The translations under genes and the position numbers were made by a program. From Marivirga lumbricoides (GTDB taxonomy: Bacteria; Bacteroidota; Bacteroidia; Cytophagales; Cyclobacteriaceae), in the NCBI RefSeq assembly GCF_014636295.1, contig NZ_BMEC01000016.1, positions 1-64,000 of the forward strand: a stretch of DNA of 64,000 nt, in the 5' to 3' direction. The notes beneath the pieces were generated by a model. The model saw only the letters and a program-made list of their open reading frames with translations, was not told where the DNA came from and did no database searches. Below, piece after piece: positions 62,850-64,000 of the stretch (positions within the stretch are counted from its first letter, which is position 1; each line of letters starts with the position of its first letter).

Positions 62850-63613
62850 CCTTTGTTCGTCAACTGCTTCTGATTGCCACTATACATGCCTTTTTCAAAA
62901 TATACAGAGTCCGTTTGTGTGGTAAAGAGTACTATGTCGCTTGTTTCTAAAGCCTTGAAAACAGGATTTTCATTTTCGATCAAAACACTTTCCCCTGAGG
63001 TAATAATGGTGTTTTCATTGACCTGTATTTTCCCCTTCATCAGATAGAATAAGGAGGCGATGTTGTAGGAATTGTCATTCGGTAATTCTATTTGATGGTC
63101 TTGCTCCAGGCGTGTGTCCATCAGCCAGGTATTGCTCCTTATTTGGAGCGGATAGTCCTCACCTCTACCTGCAATTTTTCGCCACCGATTGAGGCTGTAG
63201 ACTTCCTCTAGGTCATGAAATTGTACCTGGGGCTTTAACCCTTCCGTTTCCGGTCTGATGAAGATTTGCAAACCCTCCAATGTACCTCCTTCTATCAGGG
63301 TTTTCTCTTCATGATAGAAGCGTGCTCCTGCATTCATCATCATGAGTTTCTGATTGGAGATGATGTCAGTGAACCTTTCTGAGTCCAGGTGGTTTACTTG
63401 CCCACTTCGCAAATAAGTAAGTATTTCATCATCCTGATGAGGGTGCATGGGGATCAATGTTCCTGGGGTAATATTGGCCTGGTCTATTCGGCCAATGGTA
63501 GCAAAACCTGTATCGTTTAGTTGCGGGCGGATAAGACCGGGATACAAAATTTGTATCCCAAATCCACCTTGTTGCTTACCATATTTGATGGTATTGTCAA
63601 TCTTGGTTATCAT
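62843..63613 (-). CDS. Pirin family protein
   Basis: This 256-residue bicupin-type protein has the pirin metal-site pattern in the N-terminal half: MHPHQDDEILTYLRSGQVNHLDS with His and Glu ligands, and ARFYHEEKTLIEGGTLEGLQIF. The C-terminal half is a second, degraded cupin domain. Pirins are iron proteins with quercetinase activity or regulatory roles, and often occur next to stress reductases. Copy 3 of the shared motif lies about 48 bp upstream. Its stop is embedded in copy 2. Confidence 0.9.
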   Translation of the reverse strand: MITKIDNTIKYGKQQGGFGIQILYPGLIRPQLNDTGFATIGRIDQANITPGTLIPMHPHQDDEILTYLRSGQVNHLDSERFTDIISNQKLMMMNAGARFYHEEKTLIEGGTLEGLQIFIRPETEGLKPQVQFHDLEEVYSLNRWRKIAGRGEDYPLQIRSNTWLMDTRLEQDHQIELPNDNSYNIASLFYLMKGKIQVNENTIITSGESVLIENENPVFKALETSDIVLFTTQTDSVYFEKGMYSGNQKQLTNKGQ

Positions 63614-63661
63614 GTTCTTTGATTTTTATCTGTGAGGAAAAGGTGGTTTGCCACAAGCTTG

Positions 63662-63683
63662 AATACTTATGTCATACCACTGT
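63662..63683 (-). promoter_or_regulatory. Shared upstream motif, degenerate copy 3
   Basis: Matches copies 1 and 2 at 15 of 22 aligned positions, with conserved CAGTG and AAG blocks, and lies 48 bp before the pirin start codon. Confidence is lower than for the two identical copies. Confidence 0.5.
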
Positions 63684-63696
63684 TTTGTGATAGCTC

Positions 63697-64000
63697 TTAG
63701 CCGATTTCAACTACTATCTTGCCGACATAACCACCCTTTTCAGCATATTGGTAGGCTTCCATGGTTTGCTCAAAAGGAAACACCTTGTTCACTTCTATTT
63801 GCAAGTCCTTGTCGATTGCAGAACGGAGTGTATCTATGATCTTAGATGATGGACTGGATAGAATTACCACGTGTTTTTTACCTGTGAACAGGTTATTGAT
63901 CAGTGAAGTAGGAATGTCAATAGGCTGCGGTATAGGGTTTAAGAATAATGATTTGGGCTTCATTATTCGTTTGGCATTGGCATAACCCATTTTGCCGGAG
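63697..64000 (-). CDS. Medium-chain dehydrogenase/quinone oxidoreductase, C-terminal part
   Basis: The frame runs off the right edge of the window, so only the last 100 codons or so are seen. FPFEQTMEAYQYAEKGGYVGKIVVEI is the typical end of zinc-independent NADP-dependent quinone oxidoreductases (QOR/alcohol dehydrogenase-like), with the KGGYVGKIVVE signature. An internal ATG at 63990 is not expected to be the true start. It lies 83 bp before the pirin gene in the same orientation and fits the redox/detoxification theme. Confidence 0.85.
   Translation of the reverse strand, partial: SGKMGYANAKRIMKPKSLFLNPIPQPIDIPTSLINNLFTGKKHVVILSSPSSKIIDTLRSAIDKDLQIEVNKVFPFEQTMEAYQYAEKGGYVGKIVVEIG

Overview
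The window looks like chromosomal DNA of a low-GC member of the Bacteroidota, most likely order Cytophagales (a Marivirga/Fulvivirga-like marine bacterium; the genus is a guess). Supporting signs are a DUF2480 protein, a four-helix-bundle (S23-like) gene, a eukaryote-type (class 2) isoleucyl-tRNA synthetase, NqrF, LytTR/LytS signalling, an acetyl-CoA carboxylase beta subunit without the usual zinc-ribbon cysteines, and little reliance on strong Shine-Dalgarno sites. No phage, integrase, transposase, CRISPR array, rRNA or tRNA was recognised.

Layout. 0.2-4.6 kb (minus): a tight operon rpmH-rnpA-S41 protease-TauE/SafE permease-tsaB, then a DUF2480 gene. 4.8-6.5 kb: a secreted-type M61 peptidase. 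6.8-13.3 kb (minus): a beta-oxidation operon (3-hydroxyacyl-CoA dehydrogenase/enoyl-CoA hydratase fusion, thiolase, acyl-CoA dehydrogenase) interrupted by a four-helix-bundle gene with TAG-rich repeats, preceded by a MarR gene with a perfect 24-bp palindrome. 13.7-17.9 kb: a small membrane protein, a solitary nqrF, a radical SAM protein, a HEAT-like protein and accD. 18.2-31.8 kb (plus): a small lipoprotein, then the most striking block, a chemosensory island: LytTR regulator, cheW, an outer-membrane beta-barrel gene overlapping cheW, an MCP, cheR, cheD, cheY, cheA, a receiver-kinase hybrid, cheB, and a LytS-type sensor kinase broken in this sequence by a one-base frameshift.

31.9-39.2 kb: TetR regulator with a palindrome over its start codon plus a KAS III-like enzyme, a SpoU methyltransferase, dnaK with a candidate sigma-54 promoter, a diacylglycerol-kinase-like gene divergent from an App1-type phosphatase gene, and a 1-Cys peroxiredoxin. 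39.4-47.3 kb: a geranylgeranyl-reductase-like flavoprotein, an RND/MMPL exporter, ileS and lspA. 47.3-52.4 kb (minus): a coiled-coil sensor kinase, an overlapping trio (M14 peptidase, 51-residue glycine-rich membrane peptide, J-domain membrane protein) and an Ohr/OsmC peroxidase. 52.9-59.4 kb: gltBD, with a perfect inverted repeat upstream, and a small SpoIIAA-like protein.

59.8-64.0 kb (minus): an accessory-looking redox/detoxification cluster (alpha/beta hydrolase, Old Yellow Enzyme, NmrA-like reductase, pirin, and the C-terminal part of a medium-chain dehydrogenase). Three of its genes carry a copy of the same roughly 22-bp motif about 50-60 bp before their start codons; two copies are identical, so they probably answer to one regulator encoded outside the window.
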